Part shown: piece by piece, positions 8,031 to 17,475 of the stretch
Position numbering within the stretch: position 1 is the first letter of the stretch
How the letters are laid out: each line of letters begins with the position of its first letter
Assembly (NCBI RefSeq): GCF_900091845.1
Contig: NZ_FMCI01000114.1
Coordinates: 1-64,000 of the forward strand
DNA length: 64,000 bases
From: Streptomyces sp. SolWspMP-5a-2
GTDB lineage: Bacteria > Actinomycetota > Actinomycetes > Streptomycetales > Streptomycetaceae
Direction: 5' to 3'
Program-made: the position numbers and the translations under genes
Notes under the pieces: model-generated
What the model was told of the DNA's origin: nothing
Database searches by the model: none
The model's input: only the letters and a program-made list of their open reading frames with translations

Positions 8031-9503
8031 ATGTTCTTCACCTACCTGAGGCGCGAACTGCGCCGCCGCAGAAAGGCGGCCCTCGTCGTCGCCTCCGGTC
8101 TCGCACTGGGCATCGCGCTGGTCATCGTGGTCACGTCCGTGTCGTCCGGCATGGGCAGGGCACAGGACAAGGTCCTCCAGTCGCTCTACGGACTGGGCAC
8201 GGACATGACGGTCACCAAGGCGGCGGCGCCCTCGACGAGCGCGTCCCAGCGCCCGCGCTTCCAGTTCGACGCGCAGGGCGACGACTCCGGCGAGGAGCAG
8301 AGCAGCGACCGCGTCATGGTGCAGGGCTTCCAGACCCTGTCGGCGGCGACGGTGACCAAGGTCGGCTCGCAGCAGGGCGTCTCGGCGGCGGCCGGCGGGC
8401 TGAGCCTCCAAGTCATCAAGATCAACGGCCAGTTCACCCGCGGTCAGTTCCAGCAGGACCAGAGCGGCGGCGGACGGCAGGGCGGCCCCGGCGGCGGCAG
8501 CGACCAGCCGCAGGGCGAAGTCCGGGGCGGCGGCGCCGACTTCGACGTCAACAACTACTCCGTCTACGGCACCGACGTCACCAAGCCCGCGCTCGGCCCG
8601 CTGACCTCGTCCAGGATCAGCAGCGGCCGCACCTTCACCACCTCCGAGACCGACGCGAAGGTCGCCGTGGTGGACTCCGCCTACGCCAAGGAGAAGAAGT
8701 ACAAGGTCGGTTCGTCGATCACGATCAAGGGCACCGCGTTCAAGGTGATCGGCGTGGCGACCGCCGACAGCGGTGACGCGGCGGCCAACCTCTACATCCC
8801 GCTCGAGCGCGCGCAGACGCTCGGCGACGCGAAGGACAAGGTCACCACGGTCTACGTCAAGGCGACCGACTCGCAGCAGATCTCCCGCGTCAAGTCCGTG
8901 ATCCAGAAGAACGTCTCGGGCACCACCGTCACCACCTCCGCCGACCTCGCCTCCACCGTCTCCGGGTCGCTCTCCACCGCCTCCTCGCTCGCCACCAGCG
9001 TCGGCAGGTGGCTGTCGATCGCGGTGCTGGTGGCCGCGTTCCTGGTGGCAGGACTGCTGACCTCCTCGGCGGTCTCCCGCCGGGTCCGCGAGTTCGGCAC
9101 CCTCAAGGCGCTGGGCTGGAAGTCGGGCCGGGTGACCGGGCAGGTGGTCGGCGAGGCCGTGGTCAACGGCCTCCTCGGCGGCGCCCTGGGCATCGCCCTC
9201 GGCCTCGCGGGCGCCTACGCCGTCACGGCCGTCTCGCCCACCCTGAGCGCCCAGTTGGGTGGCGGTGGCGGTGGCGGTGGCGGCATGGGCGGACCCGGCG
9301 GCGGCGGTGGCGGCGGCTTCGGGGGCGGCGCCGGGCGGGCCGCCGCCAAGACCCTGGAGGTCACCCTGACCGCACCGGTGAGCGTGACGACGGTGCTGAC
9401 CGCGGTGGGCCTCGCGGTGGCCGGCGGTCTGATCGCGGGCGCCTTCGGCGGCTGGCGGGCCTCGCGGCTGCGCCCGGCGGACGCCCTGCGCCGCGTCGAG
9501 TAG
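8031..9503 (+). CDS. MacB/FtsX-type ABC transporter permease with Gly-rich loop
   Basis: A 490-residue permease of the MacB type. One N-terminal helix (about 19-37) is followed by a large extracellular MacB-PCD-like domain (about 45-310) holding a Gly/Gln-rich stretch. Three more helices form the FtsX domain (about 325-350, 375-405 and 450-470, ending RPADALRRVE). Between the last two helices is an unusual run of roughly 30 residues that is almost all glycine (about 408-436, GGGGGGGGMGGPGGGGGG type). MacB-like pairs usually export peptides or act as mechanotransmitters. The ATPase follows 42 bases downstream, so the two form an operon. Substrate unknown. Confidence 0.88.
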   Translation: MFFTYLRRELRRRRKAALVVASGLALGIALVIVVTSVSSGMGRAQDKVLQSLYGLGTDMTVTKAAAPSTSASQRPRFQFDAQGDDSGEEQSSDRVMVQGFQTLSAATVTKVGSQQGVSAAAGGLSLQVIKINGQFTRGQFQQDQSGGGRQGGPGGGSDQPQGEVRGGGADFDVNNYSVYGTDVTKPALGPLTSSRISSGRTFTTSETDAKVAVVDSAYAKEKKYKVGSSITIKGTAFKVIGVATADSGDAAANLYIPLERAQTLGDAKDKVTTVYVKATDSQQISRVKSVIQKNVSGTTVTTSADLASTVSGSLSTASSLATSVGRWLSIAVLVAAFLVAGLLTSSAVSRRVREFGTLKALGWKSGRVTGQVVGEAVVNGLLGGALGIALGLAGAYAVTAVSPTLSAQLGGGGGGGGGMGGPGGGGGGGFGGGAGRAAAKTLEVTLTAPVSVTTVLTAVGLAVAGGLIAGAFGGWRASRLRPADALRRVE

Positions 9504-9545
9504 CCGTCAACTCCCCTCCCACCACAGCACCTTCCAGGAGTCACC

Positions 9546-10229
9546 GTGTACGAACTCAGAAGCGTCACCAAGCGCTACACCCGGGGCAAGGACACCGTCA
9601 CCGCGCTCGACGGCGTCGACCTCACCATCGCCGACGGCGACCGGCTGGTCATCCAGGGCCCGACCGGCGGCGGCAAGTCCACCCTGCTCCAGATGCTCGG
9701 CGGCCTCGACCGGCCCACCTCGGGCGAAGTCGTCCTGGACGGGACCGACTTGGCCACGCTCTCCGAGGGCAGGCTCACCGCCGTGCGCAGCGCCCGCATC
9801 GGCTTCGTCTTCCAGTCGTTCAACCTGATCCCCACGCTCACCGCGCAGGAGAACGTGGAGACCGCGCTCGTCCCGCTCGGCGGGAAGGCGAAAGAGCGCC
9901 GCGAACGCGCCGCCGAGGCGCTGCGCTCGGTCGGTCTCGGCGAGCGGCTCGGGCATCTGCCGTCCGAGATGTCCGGCGGGCAGCAGCAGCGGGTGGCGAT
10001 CGCCCGCGCGCTGGTGAAGCAGCCGAAGGTGCTGCTCGCCGACGAACCGACCGGAAACCTCGACGAGTCGATGCGTGACGAGATCATGGAGGTTCTGGAA
10101 CGGATGTGGAAGGAGCTGGGTCTGACCTTCATCATGGTCACGCACGACTCCGCCATCGCGCGGAAGGCGCCGCGCCTGGCGACGATCCGCAAGGGCCGGA
10201 TCACTGTCAAGGAGAACGCCGGAGCCTGA
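9546..10229 (+). CDS. MacB/LolD-type ABC transporter ATP-binding protein
   Basis: A 227-residue ATPase partner of the preceding permease. Walker A GPTGGGKST (38-46), Q-loop FQSFNLIPTLTAQENV, signature SGGQQQR (about 143-149), Walker B VLLADEPTGNLD and switch His in MVTHD are all present. The FQSFNLIP and NLDE forms are typical of the LolD/MacB subfamily. GTG 9546 has AGGAG five bases upstream. The complex would be one ATPase dimer with two copies of the permease at the cytoplasmic membrane. Confidence 0.93.
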   Translation: MYELRSVTKRYTRGKDTVTALDGVDLTIADGDRLVIQGPTGGGKSTLLQMLGGLDRPTSGEVVLDGTDLATLSEGRLTAVRSARIGFVFQSFNLIPTLTAQENVETALVPLGGKAKERRERAAEALRSVGLGERLGHLPSEMSGGQQQRVAIARALVKQPKVLLADEPTGNLDESMRDEIMEVLERMWKELGLTFIMVTHDSAIARKAPRLATIRKGRITVKENAGA

Positions 10230-10236
10230 TCCGGCG
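10217..10236 (+). terminator. Stop-overlapping hairpin
   Basis: CGCCGGA (10217-10223) pairs with TCCGGCG (10230-10236). The stem spans the stop codon of the ATPase. A weak terminator candidate. Confidence 0.4.
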
Positions 10237-10316
10237 ATCTTGTAACAGCGGCCGCGCGGTCGGGTAACAGTCGGCACGAACCCCCTCTTACCGTCCTCTC
10301 ACCTCTTGAGACGGCT

Positions 10317-10353
10317 GATCGCCCCCCGGCATACTCCAGCTCCGGGGGCGATC
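10317..10353 (+). terminator. Hairpin in the subtilase leader
   Basis: GATCGCCCCCCGG (10317-10329) pairs with CCGGGGGCGATC (10342-10353) with one bulged C and a 12-base loop. It lies 74 bases before the subtilase start. It may end read-through from the ABC operon or act within the protease leader, depending on where transcription starts. Confidence 0.5.
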
Positions 10354-10426
10354 GCGCATGTGTACGACACACCTCTCGGCCGGGTGAACGGGAGGACCGC
10401 ACCCGGACCTTCGGCGAGGGGGAGTT

Positions 10427-13400
10427 TTGCGCAGAGAATTCAAGAGAGCGTGCGCGGGCACGATCGCCGCGGCAGCGGCCGTGGCCCTCGCGGCGGGCAT
10501 GACCAGCCCGGCGCAGGCCACGGCGGACCGCGCGGCCGGGACACCGGCCGTCAACGGCAAGGCCAAGCACCGCGTCACCCTGATCACGGGGGACCGGGTC
10601 GCGATCGACGGCAAGGGCCGCGTCGTCGGCCTGGAACCGGCCGCGGGCCGGGCCCACATACCCGTCGAGATCCGCAGGGCCGGCGGCCACACCCTGGTCG
10701 TCCCGGCCGACGCCGCCCGCATGATCGCGACCGGCAAGGTCGACCGGCGGCTGTTCGACGTCACCGAGCTGAACAAGGCCGCCAACCGCAAGGCCCAGAA
10801 GCAGGGCCTGAACGTCATCGTCGGCTACCAGGGCACCGCCAGGACCGTGAAGGCCGAGGTGCGCGGCGCGGGCAAGGTCCGCCGCACCCTCACCGCCCTC
10901 AACGCGGACGCCGTGCAGACCCCGAAGAAGGACGCGGCCGACCTCTGGGCCGCGGTCACCGACGGCACCACCACCGCCTCCGGCATCGCGCACGTCTGGC
11001 TCGACGGCGTCCGCAGGGCGAGCCTCGACAAGTCGGTGCCGCAGATCGGCGCCCCGACCGCGTGGGCCTCCGGCTACGACGGCAAGGGCGTCAAGATCGC
11101 CGTCCTGGACACCGGCGTCGACGCGACCCACCCGGACCTCAAGGGCCAGGTCACCGCGGCGAAGAACTTCTCCACCTCCGCGTCCGCCACCGACAAGTAC
11201 GGCCACGGCACGCACGTCGCGTCCATCGCGGCGGGCACCGGAGCCAAGTCGGGCGGCAAGTTCAAGGGCGTCGCCCCCGGCGCCAAGCTGCTCAACGGCA
11301 AGGTCCTCAGCGACGACGGCTACGGCGACGACTCCGGCATCATCGCGGGCATGGAGTGGGCGGCCGAACAGGGCGCCGACGTCATCAACCTGAGCCTCGG
11401 CGGCGCCGACGCCCCCGGCATCGACCCGCTGGAGGCCGAGGTGAACAAGCTGTCCGAGCAGAAGGGCATCCTGTTCGCCATCGCCGCGGGCAACGAGGGC
11501 GAACTCGGCGACTCCACCGTCGGCTCGCCCGGCAGCGCCGCCGCCGCCCTGACCGTCGGCGCCGTCGACGTCAAGGACAGGCTCGCCGAGTTCTCCAGCC
11601 GCGGCCCGACGGCCGACGGCTCCGTCAAGCCCGACGTGACCGCGCCCGGCGTCGACATCACCGCCGCCGCGGCCCCCGGCAGCGTCATCGACAAGGAGGT
11701 CGGCCAGAACCCGGCCGGCTACCTGACCATCTCCGGCACCTCGATGGCCACCCCGCACGTCGCGGGCGCCGCCGCGATCCTCAAGCAGCAGCACCCCGAC
11801 TGGGGTTACGCCGAGCTGAAGGGCGCCCTCACCGGCTCCGCCAAGGGCGGCGCGTACACGCCGTTCGAGCAGGGCACCGGCCGCATCCAGGTCGACAGGG
11901 CCATCAAGCAGACGGTCGTCGCCGACCCGTCGTCCGTCGACTTCGGCACCCAGCAGTGGCCGCACACCGACGACACCCCGGTCATCCGCCAGGTGACCTA
12001 CCGCAACCTCGGCACCGAGGACGTCACCCTGTCGCTCAAGGCGACCGGCACCAACCCCAAGGGCCAGGCCGCCCCGGCCGGGTTCTTCACCCTCGGCGCG
12101 AGCACCGTCACCGTCCGCGCGGGCGGCACCGCCTCGGTGGGCCTCACGGCCGACACCCGGCTCGGCGGCACCGTCGACGGCGCCTACTCCGCCTACGTGA
12201 CGGCGACCGGCGGCGGGCAGAGCGTGCGCACCGCGGCCGCCGTGCAGCGCGAGGTCGAGTCCTACGACGTCACGCTGAAGTTCCTCGGGCGCGACGGCAG
12301 GCCGACCAAGAACTACGACGCCACCCTGTTCGGCATCGCCGGGCTCGCCACCGACGCGATGGTCTCGCCGTACGACCCCTCGGGGACCGTCAAGGCGCGG
12401 CTGCCCAAGGGCACGTACACCCTCAGCTCGTTCCTGCTCGTCAACCCCGACGACTGGAGCAAGGGCGCCGACTGGCTGGCCCAGCCCAAGCTGACCGTCG
12501 CGAAGAACCAGACGGTCACCCTGGACGCCCGCAAGGCCAAGCCGGTGAGCGTCACCGTGCCCGCCTCCGGCACCAAGCAGGTCCTCGCCGCCTCCGACTT
12601 CGGCGTCGAGACCCGCGACTCCGCCTACGGCTTCGGCTACGTCGCCGACAACTGGACCGGGTTCCGCAGCGCCCACCTCGGCCCGCAGGTCACCGACGGG
12701 TCCCTGACCCAGCAGTGGCAGACGGCCTTCACCAAGGGCGGCAAGGAGGAGTTCCAGACCACCGCGGGCGGCAGGGTCAAGCAGCTCGGCACCGGCTACA
12801 CCAAGAAGTACAAGGCGTCCGAGCTGGCCACCGTGAAGGTCGGCCTCGGCGCCGCGGCGAGCGGCAAGAAGGCCTCGGTCGGCGCCCTCGGCTGGCTGCC
12901 CCAGGGCGACGGCGGCTGGTCGACGGCCATCCCGCAGGCCGCGCCCGGCACCCGCACCCTGCACCTGTCGACGCCGGGCGGCGTCAAGTGGTCCCTGGAC
13001 TTCGAGCAGTACTCCGGGGTCGACGCCGACGGCTTCCCGGTCGCCGACGCCTTCTACACGATGGGCGAGCCGCAGACCTTCAAGGGCGGCAAGAGCTACA
13101 GCAAGACGTTCAACACCGCCGTCTTCGGACCGCACCTGAACGCCGAGTTCGGCCTCTACCGCGACGGCAACAGCGTCATGGGGTACGTCCCGCTGTTCGC
13201 CGACTCCAACACCCACGCGGGTTCGTCCGTCTTCACGTCGGCCACGACCACGCTCTACCGCAACGGCACCAAGGTCGGCTCTCACCACGACCCCCTCTTC
13301 GGCGAGGAGGAGTTCAAGGTCCCGGCCGGTGACGCCGAGTACCGGCTGACGACGTCGGTGAAGCGCAGCGCCAAGGTCGCGGCGGCCTCCACCCGCATCG

Positions 13401-13750
13401 ACGCGGCCTGGACCTTCCGCTCCAAGAAGGTCTCCGGCATGACCAAGCTGCCCGCCTCCATGGCCCGCTTCAAGGCGGTCACCGGTCTGGACAGCAAGGT
13501 CGCGGCGGGCAGGACCGTCAGCATCCCGGTGGTCGTCGAGGGCGCCGCCAAGGGCAGCAACCTCAAGTCGCTCGCGGTGTACACCTCGTACGACGGCGGC
13601 AAGACCTGGAAGAAGGTCACCGTCTCGGGCGGCAAGATCAAGGTGAAGAACCCGGCGAAGGGGAAGTCGATCTCCTTCAAGGCGAAGATCACCGACAAGA
13701 AGAAGAACACCTCGACGGTCTCCGTCTACAACGCCTACTACGGCAAGTAG
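10427..13750 (+). CDS. Large secreted subtilisin-like serine protease (S8)
   Basis: A 1107-residue exported protease. TTG 10427 is supported by GAGGGGGAG at 10416-10424. The signal peptide is MRREFKRACAGTIAAAAAVA... ending near AQATA. The catalytic triad is intact: Asp228 in VLDTGVD, His260 in GHGTHVA, Ser439 in SGTSMATPHVAGAA, with oxyanion Asn356 in AAGNEGE. About 200 residues between signal and catalytic domain probably form an inhibitor-like propeptide. After about residue 490 come roughly 600 residues of beta-rich domains ending in a Lys-rich region with YDGGKTWKKV. Length and layout match the kumamolisin-unlike, vpr/KP-43-like large Streptomyces subtilases. It probably provides amino acids from external protein. 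Confidence 0.95.
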   Translation: MRREFKRACAGTIAAAAAVALAAGMTSPAQATADRAAGTPAVNGKAKHRVTLITGDRVAIDGKGRVVGLEPAAGRAHIPVEIRRAGGHTLVVPADAARMIATGKVDRRLFDVTELNKAANRKAQKQGLNVIVGYQGTARTVKAEVRGAGKVRRTLTALNADAVQTPKKDAADLWAAVTDGTTTASGIAHVWLDGVRRASLDKSVPQIGAPTAWASGYDGKGVKIAVLDTGVDATHPDLKGQVTAAKNFSTSASATDKYGHGTHVASIAAGTGAKSGGKFKGVAPGAKLLNGKVLSDDGYGDDSGIIAGMEWAAEQGADVINLSLGGADAPGIDPLEAEVNKLSEQKGILFAIAAGNEGELGDSTVGSPGSAAAALTVGAVDVKDRLAEFSSRGPTADGSVKPDVTAPGVDITAAAAPGSVIDKEVGQNPAGYLTISGTSMATPHVAGAAAILKQQHPDWGYAELKGALTGSAKGGAYTPFEQGTGRIQVDRAIKQTVVADPSSVDFGTQQWPHTDDTPVIRQVTYRNLGTEDVTLSLKATGTNPKGQAAPAGFFTLGASTVTVRAGGTASVGLTADTRLGGTVDGAYSAYVTATGGGQSVRTAAAVQREVESYDVTLKFLGRDGRPTKNYDATLFGIAGLATDAMVSPYDPSGTVKARLPKGTYTLSSFLLVNPDDWSKGADWLAQPKLTVAKNQTVTLDARKAKPVSVTVPASGTKQVLAASDFGVETRDSAYGFGYVADNWTGFRSAHLGPQVTDGSLTQQWQTAFTKGGKEEFQTTAGGRVKQLGTGYTKKYKASELATVKVGLGAAASGKKASVGALGWLPQGDGGWSTAIPQAAPGTRTLHLSTPGGVKWSLDFEQYSGVDADGFPVADAFYTMGEPQTFKGGKSYSKTFNTAVFGPHLNAEFGLYRDGNSVMGYVPLFADSNTHAGSSVFTSATTTLYRNGTKVGSHHDPLFGEEEFKVPAGDAEYRLTTSVKRSAKVAAASTRIDAAWTFRSKKVSGMTKLPASMARFKAVTGLDSKVAAGRTVSIPVVVEGAAKGSNLKSLAVYTSYDGGKTWKKVTVSGGKIKVKNPAKGKSISFKAKITDKKKNTSTVSVYNAYYGK

Positions 13751-13775
13751 CCCGACCGGCGGACCGGTTCACGAA

Positions 13776-13816
13776 GCGGGGCCCGGCGGGAGCGAGACGC
13801 TCCCGCCGGGCCCCGC
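13776..13816. terminator. Very strong 19-bp terminator hairpin
   Basis: A perfect 19-bp stem (13776-13794 with 13798-13816, GCGGGGCCCGGCGGGAGCG type) closed by the three-base loop AGA. It sits between the subtilase and the convergent regulator and should work in both directions. Confidence 0.88.
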
Positions 13817-13929
13817 CCGCACGGCGGACACACCCAGGCCGGGACCCACCGGGCACCCGGCGCCGGCGCCGACCGCTCCTCCCGCGCCGACTGCGGCGGT
13901 TGCGGCCACGCGGACCGCGGCTACGAGGA

Positions 13930-14832
13930 CTACGACGACTGCGCCGAGGACCCCGCCCGGGTCGCGTCCGTGCCCCAGCTCGCCAGCAGCCGCAGCGCCT
14001 CCGCCGACTCCGAGCCCGGGTCCGCGTGATACGTCACCAGCGTCTGCTCGTTGCCCTCGGCGAGGTGGAACGACTCGTAGTTCAGGGTCAGTTCGCCGAC
14101 CAGCGGATGCCGCAGGTGCTTCACCCCGTACGTCTTCTCCCGGACGTCGTGGGTCGCCCACAGCCGCCGGAACTCCGGGCTCTTGACGGACAGTTCGCCC
14201 ACCAGCGCGGAGAGCCTGGGGTCGTCCGGATGGCAGCCCGCGTCCATCCGCAGCACGCTGACGATGTCGCTCGCCTTCTGGTCCCACTCCACGAACAGCT
14301 CCTGGTAGCCCGGGTTCAGGAACACCAGCCGCGCCCAGTTGCGCTCCGCGGGCGGCAGTTCGGCCCAGTCGCCGAAGACCGCCGCCGCCATCCGGTTCCA
14401 CGCGAGGATGTCCCCGCGCCGCCCGGTGAGGTACGCCGGGACCGACTCCATCGAGTCCAGGAGCTGCCGCAGCGCGCCCCGCGCCTGCTGCACCCGCGCG
14501 GTGTGCTTCTTGCGGTGCTGCTTCGGCTTCGCCAGGTGCGTCAGATGCGCCCGCTCGGCGTCGGTGAGCCGCAGCGCCCGCGCGATCGAGTCGAGGACCT
14601 CCGCCGACACGTTCCGCCCGTTGCCCTGTTCGAGGCGGGTGTAGTACGCCACCGACACCCCGGCGAGCTGCGCCAGCTCCTCGCGCCGCAGCCCCGGCAC
14701 CCGCCGGTGCCGCCCGAAGTCGGGCAGCCCCACGTCCTCCGGCTTCAGCCGGGCCCGCCGGGTGCGCAGGAACTCGCTCAGCTCGGCCCTCCGGTCCAGC
14801 GAGGCCGACGAGGCGGCAGACACGTCATCCAT
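13930..14832 (-). CDS. Helix-turn-helix regulator with MmyB-type ligand domain
   Basis: A 300-residue DNA-binding protein. Residues about 15-85 form an Xre-type helix-turn-helix ([41 protein letters not shown]). Residues 110-275 form the MmyB-like ligand-binding domain ([62 protein letters not shown]). This class is abundant in Streptomyces and often sits beside the oxidoreductase gene it controls. It is divergent from the zinc alcohol dehydrogenase with 173 bases between starts, so control of that gene is likely (inference). ATG 14830-14832 was chosen. An upstream extension lacks support. The ligand is thought to be a fatty-acid-like molecule in studied relatives. Confidence 0.9.
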   Translation of the reverse strand: MDDVSAASSASLDRRAELSEFLRTRRARLKPEDVGLPDFGRHRRVPGLRREELAQLAGVSVAYYTRLEQGNGRNVSAEVLDSIARALRLTDAERAHLTHLAKPKQHRKKHTARVQQARGALRQLLDSMESVPAYLTGRRGDILAWNRMAAAVFGDWAELPPAERNWARLVFLNPGYQELFVEWDQKASDIVSVLRMDAGCHPDDPRLSALVGELSVKSPEFRRLWATHDVREKTYGVKHLRHPLVGELTLNYESFHLAEGNEQTLVTYHADPGSESAEALRLLASWGTDATRAGSSAQSS

Positions 14833-15005
14833 ACGACCAGTATTCACCGTCGTACGCGGGTCAGTCTGTCCCCGCCAGTGGTAGGCACAGCAGTCGTACG
14901 CAAAGGCGGGGGATGGGTGGGCGCCGCGTTCCGGAGCAGGCTGGAGCCAAGCCCGGCCGGCAGAAGCAGCCGGGTCCGTCCCCCCCCCACGAGGAGAGCC
15001 ACGGC

Positions 15006-16046
15006 ATGACCACCGTCGCCGCTTACGCCGCACCCGCCGCCAAGGCTCCGCTGGAGCGCACCACCATCGAGCGCCGGGCGGTCCGCGAGTCCGACGTCCT
15101 GATCGACATCGAGTTCGCCGGCATCTGCCACTCCGACATCCACCAGGCCCAGGAGGGCTGGGGCAAGGCCATCTTCCCGATGGTCCCCGGCCACGAGATC
15201 GCGGGCGTCGTCTCCGAGGTCGGCCCCGGAGTCACGAAGTTCCAGGTCGGCGACCGGGTGGGGGTCGGCTGCATGGTCGACTCCTGCCGCGTCTGCGAGA
15301 ACTGCCTCAAGGGTCTCGAGCAGTACTGCCTGGACGGCAACACCGGCACCTACAACGCCGTCGGCCGGGACGGCGAGCCCACCTACGGCGGCTACTCGCA
15401 GAAGGTCGTCGTGGACGAGAACTTCGTCCTGCGCATCCCCGACGGCATCTCCCTCGACGTCGCCGCCCCGCTGCTCTGCGCCGGGATCACCACCTACTCC
15501 CCGCTGCGCCACTGGAACGCGGGCCCCGGCAAGAAGGTCGCCGTGGTCGGCTTCGGCGGCCTCGGCCACCTCGGCGTCAAGATCGCGCACGCGATGGGCG
15601 CCGAGGTCACCGTCCTCTCGCAGTCCCTGCGCAAGCAGGACGACGGCAAGAAGCTCGGCGCCGACCACTACTACGCCACCAGCGACCCGAAGACGTTCGA
15701 GGAGCTGCGCGGCAGCTTCGACCTGATCCTCTCCACCGTCTCCGCCCCGCTGGACCTCGGCGCGTTCCTGTCGCTGCTGCGCACCGACGGCGCCCTGGTC
15801 AACGTGGGCGCCCCGGAGGAGCCCGTCTCGCTGAACCTGTTCTCGGTGATCGGCGGCCGCAAGACCCTCGCCGGTTCCGGCATCGGCGGCATCCAGGAGA
15901 CCCAGGAGATGCTGGACTTCTGCGCGGAGCACGGGATCGGCGCCGAGATCGAGCTGATCTCCGCCTCCGAGATCAACGAGGCGTACGAGCGGGTCCAGTC
16001 CAGCGACGTCCGCTACCGCTTCGTCATCGACACGGCGACGATCTGA
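15006..16046 (+). CDS. Zinc-dependent NAD(P) alcohol dehydrogenase (YahK/cinnamyl-alcohol type)
   Basis: A 346-residue medium-chain dehydrogenase that interconverts alcohols and aldehydes. Catalytic zinc ligands are Cys41 (GICHSDIH) and His63-Glu64 (PGHE), with a later Cys in LLCAGIT. The four structural-zinc cysteines lie in the segment [21 protein letters not shown] (about 89-109). The Rossmann motif is [14 protein letters not shown] 15006 follows GAGGAG at 14991-14996. In-frame sequence back to 14913 is not needed. Divergent from the MmyB-type regulator. Related enzymes reduce aromatic and aliphatic aldehydes with NADPH. Cofactor preference is inferred from family. Confidence 0.93.
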   Translation: MTTVAAYAAPAAKAPLERTTIERRAVRESDVLIDIEFAGICHSDIHQAQEGWGKAIFPMVPGHEIAGVVSEVGPGVTKFQVGDRVGVGCMVDSCRVCENCLKGLEQYCLDGNTGTYNAVGRDGEPTYGGYSQKVVVDENFVLRIPDGISLDVAAPLLCAGITTYSPLRHWNAGPGKKVAVVGFGGLGHLGVKIAHAMGAEVTVLSQSLRKQDDGKKLGADHYYATSDPKTFEELRGSFDLILSTVSAPLDLGAFLSLLRTDGALVNVGAPEEPVSLNLFSVIGGRKTLAGSGIGGIQETQEMLDFCAEHGIGAEIELISASEINEAYERVQSSDVRYRFVIDTATI

Positions 16047-16077
16047 CGCCGCCCGGACGCGGCCTGGACCGGGCCCC

Positions 16078-17475
16078 TCAGACCTGCCGTCGGCCGCCGC
16101 GTCCCAGCAGCCACAGCAGGTAGGGCCCGCCCACCAGTGAGGTGAGGGCGCCGACCGGCACCTCGAGCGGAGGCACCAGCGTCCGCGCGGCCAGGTCGGC
16201 GCCCACCAGCACGACCGCCCCCGTCAGCGCCGAGCACACCAGCGGGAGCTGCGGGGTGCGGGTCAGCCGCCGGGCGAGCTGGGGCGCCGTCAGCGCGACG
16301 AACCCGATGGGTCCCGCGGCGCCGGTCGCGGTGGCGGCCAGCACCACCCCGAGCACGGTCAGACCGAGCCGGGTCCGGTCCACCCGCACGCCCAGCGCGG
16401 CGGCCGTCTCCGGGTCGAGCCCCAGCGGCCCGGCCGCCCGGCCCGCCCACACCAGCGCGGGCAGCGCCAGCAGCAGGACGACGGCCAGCGGGCCCGCCTG
16501 CTCCCAGCCCCGGCCGTTGAGGCTCCCGGTCAGCCAGAGCTTGACCTGCTCGGCGGCGGCCAGCTCGCTGTCGGTGAGATAGAGCTGCACGACGGCCGAG
16601 AGCGCGACCCCGACACCCACGCCGGTGAGCACGAACCGGCTCGGGCGCATGCCGTGCCGCCAGGCCAGCACGTACACGAGGGCGGCCGCGGCGAGCCCTC
16701 CGGCGACGGCCACCGGCGGCACCGCGCCCGGCGAGGCGACGGCGCCGGTGGCCAGCGCCAGCACGGTCGCGGCGGCGGCCCCGTGCCCGACACCGATCAC
16801 GTCGGGGCTGGCGAGCGGGTTGCGGGTGACCGTCTGCACCAGGGCCCCGGCGAGCCCGAGCGCCGCGCCGACCAGCGCCCCCAGCACGATCCGGGGCACC
16901 CGCAGCTCGTTCACGACCAGGTCGTACGGGGTGCTCTCGCCCCGCACGGTCCGCCAGACCGCGCCGGGCGCCACGAAGGTCTGCCCGACGCAGGCGGCGA
17001 GCGCCATCAGCGCGGCCAGCCCCACGACCAGCACGGCGGCGACGCCCAGGGAACGCCGGTTCAGCAGGAGGGACAGCCCGGGGGAGGGCCGCAGCAGCAG
17101 GGAGTGCGGGGAGGGGAGGAGGGCGGGGCGGCCCGCGGCGCGTGCGGGGTGCGCGGGAGCGGGGGGTTCGGAGTCCGGGCGGGCGGGAGTGGAGTCCGGG
17201 CGGGCGGGAGCGGGTTCCGGGGCTGCGGCGGTCGGGCGCGCAGGGCCGGCCCCCTTCGCCCCCTCCACCGTTTCCTCCGGTCCCGGTCCTGGTCCCGGCG
17301 CCTGCCCCTGCCCCGGCCCCTGCCCCGGCCCCTGTCCCGGCGCCTGCCCCGGTCCCGGTCCTGGTCCCGGCCCCTGTCCCGGCGCCTGCCCCTGCCCCGG
17401 CCTCTGTCCCTGTTTCTGCCCAGGTCCCTGCCCGGACCCGGGCTCCCGTGTCCGCGTCTCCTCGGCCCCGTTCAA
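16078..17475 (-). CDS. Iron-siderophore ABC permease (FecCD) with Pro-Gly-Gln-rich N-terminal extension
   Basis: A FecCD/BtuC-type permease of 465 residues, against about 330-350 usual. Residues 1-135 are an extra cytoplasmic tail of PGQGQAPGQGPGPG-type repeats followed by Ala/Pro-rich sequence. From about 140 on there are ten predicted helices with family motifs RVPRIVLGALVGAALGLAGALVQTVTRNPLASPDVIGVGHGAA and AAGPIGFVALTAPQLARRL. The TTG start at 17473-17475 overlaps the upstream stop and has AAGGGGG in place, so the long N-terminus is probably translated. A later start near residue 135 would give a standard protein and cannot be excluded. Partner of the next permease and the binding protein. 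Confidence 0.88.
   Translation of the reverse strand: MNGAEETRTREPGSGQGPGQKQGQRPGQGQAPGQGPGPGPGPGQAPGQGPGQGPGQGQAPGPGPGPEETVEGAKGAGPARPTAAAPEPAPARPDSTPARPDSEPPAPAHPARAAGRPALLPSPHSLLLRPSPGLSLLLNRRSLGVAAVLVVGLAALMALAACVGQTFVAPGAVWRTVRGESTPYDLVVNELRVPRIVLGALVGAALGLAGALVQTVTRNPLASPDVIGVGHGAAAATVLALATGAVASPGAVPPVAVAGGLAAAALVYVLAWRHGMRPSRFVLTGVGVGVALSAVVQLYLTDSELAAAEQVKLWLTGSLNGRGWEQAGPLAVVLLLALPALVWAGRAAGPLGLDPETAAALGVRVDRTRLGLTVLGVVLAATATGAAGPIGFVALTAPQLARRLTRTPQLPLVCSALTGAVVLVGADLAARTLVPPLEVPVGALTSLVGGPYLLWLLGRGGRRQV
17282..17440 (-). repeat. Degenerate Pro-Gly-Gln codon repeat
   Basis: Short units based on CCTGCCCCGG and CCTGGTCCCGG (plus strand) repeat for about 160 bases inside the N-terminal extension of the FecCD permease, encoding PGQGQAPGQGPG-type sequence. 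The composition suggests slippage expansion. Confidence 0.75.

Noticed and set aside
9575..13288. 1237-codon minus-strand frame antisense to the subtilase
   Set aside because: High-GC shadow frame. The plus strand has triad, signal peptide and codon bias.
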